Assembly: GCA_022837505.1 (NCBI GenBank) | Contig: JALHFZ010000090.1 | Location: forward strand, 1-5,315 | Direction of reading: 5' to 3' | Source of the DNA: Synergistaceae bacterium | Lineage (GTDB): Bacteria; Synergistota; Synergistia; Synergistales; Aminobacteriaceae | DNA: 5,315 nucleotides | In this document: positions 5,200 through 5,315 of the stretch, piece by piece | Layout: each line of letters begins with the position of its first letter | Numbering within the stretch: the first letter of the stretch is position 1 | Position numbers and translations under genes: made by a program | The notes under the pieces: model-generated | The model's input: only the letters and a program-made list of their open reading frames with translations | Database searches by the model: none | What the model was told of the DNA's origin: nothing

Positions 5200-5315
5200 A
5201 TGACAGAATTGGGCAAGAAAGAAATTCGCACTAAGAGCGAGACTGTGAGCATCTTGCTCGGAGCGGCTTTTCTCATGGCCACATCGGCCATCGGACCGGG
5301 GTTTCTCACCCAGAC
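5200..5315 (+). CDS. NRAMP-like divalent metal transporter, N-terminal fragment
   Basis: Thirty-eight complete codons are visible before the right edge. The protein starts with a charged cytoplasmic N-terminus (MTELGKKEIRTKSETV), followed by a hydrophobic run with MATSAIGPGFLTQ. The G-P-x-F at the head of the first membrane helix is typical of NRAMP-family metal transporters such as MntH, which move Mn2+, Fe2+ and related ions using a proton gradient. Those proteins normally exceed 400 residues, so over nine-tenths of the gene is outside the window. The key metal-binding DPGN motif, expected a few residues further on, is not visible. The residues TQ after GPGFL are more polar than the AA/V seen in MntH, hinting at a divergent branch. 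The gene is transcribed away from the ABC operon. Assignment rests on a short segment, so it is tentative. Confidence 0.65.
   Translation, partial: MTELGKKEIRTKSETVSILLGAAFLMATSAIGPGFLTQ

Overview
The window looks like a moderately GC-rich bacterial chromosome segment with AT-richer intergenic gaps. Genes are tightly packed, have strong GGAGG-type ribosome binding sites, and encode Sec signal peptides and ABC importers. An anaerobic or fermentative lineage such as Synergistota or a high-GC Firmicute-like group would fit the overall style. That placement is only an impression; nothing here fixes the taxonomy.

Layout, right to left: almost everything is on the minus strand. From about 4986 down to 634 there is one five-gene operon: ABC permease, a small LOG/lysine-decarboxylase-like Rossmann protein (TIGR00725 type), ABC ATPase, periplasmic substrate-binding protein, and a second ABC permease. 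Junctions are very tight: a 4-base ATGA contact, a short overlap, a 57-base gap before the binding protein, and a 5-base gap. Together the ATPase, two permeases and binding protein form a complete importer of the Fe3+/2-aminoethylphosphonate/spermidine/sugar-phosphate superfamily. The substrate cannot be read from the sequence. The LOG-like gene is the unexpected passenger.

Downstream (1-536, minus) lies the 5' part of a separate transcription unit, modA, encoding a molybdate/tungstate-binding protein cut by the left edge. It has its own promoter-like hexamer, a 15-base perfect dyad over the predicted transcription start (a likely operator), and a strong Shine-Dalgarno site. At the right edge (5200-5315, plus) is the start of a divergent NRAMP-like metal transporter.

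The 213-base divergent gap (4987-5199) holds promoter candidates for both directions. It also holds mutually exclusive hairpins ending in a good plus-strand intrinsic terminator that has no plus-strand gene upstream of it. That is the least explained structure in the window. No RNA genes, insertion sequences, CRISPR arrays or phage genes were seen, and I found no convincing wholly new system. The best leads are the LOG-like gene inside the importer operon, the attenuator-like divergent gap, and the modA operator.
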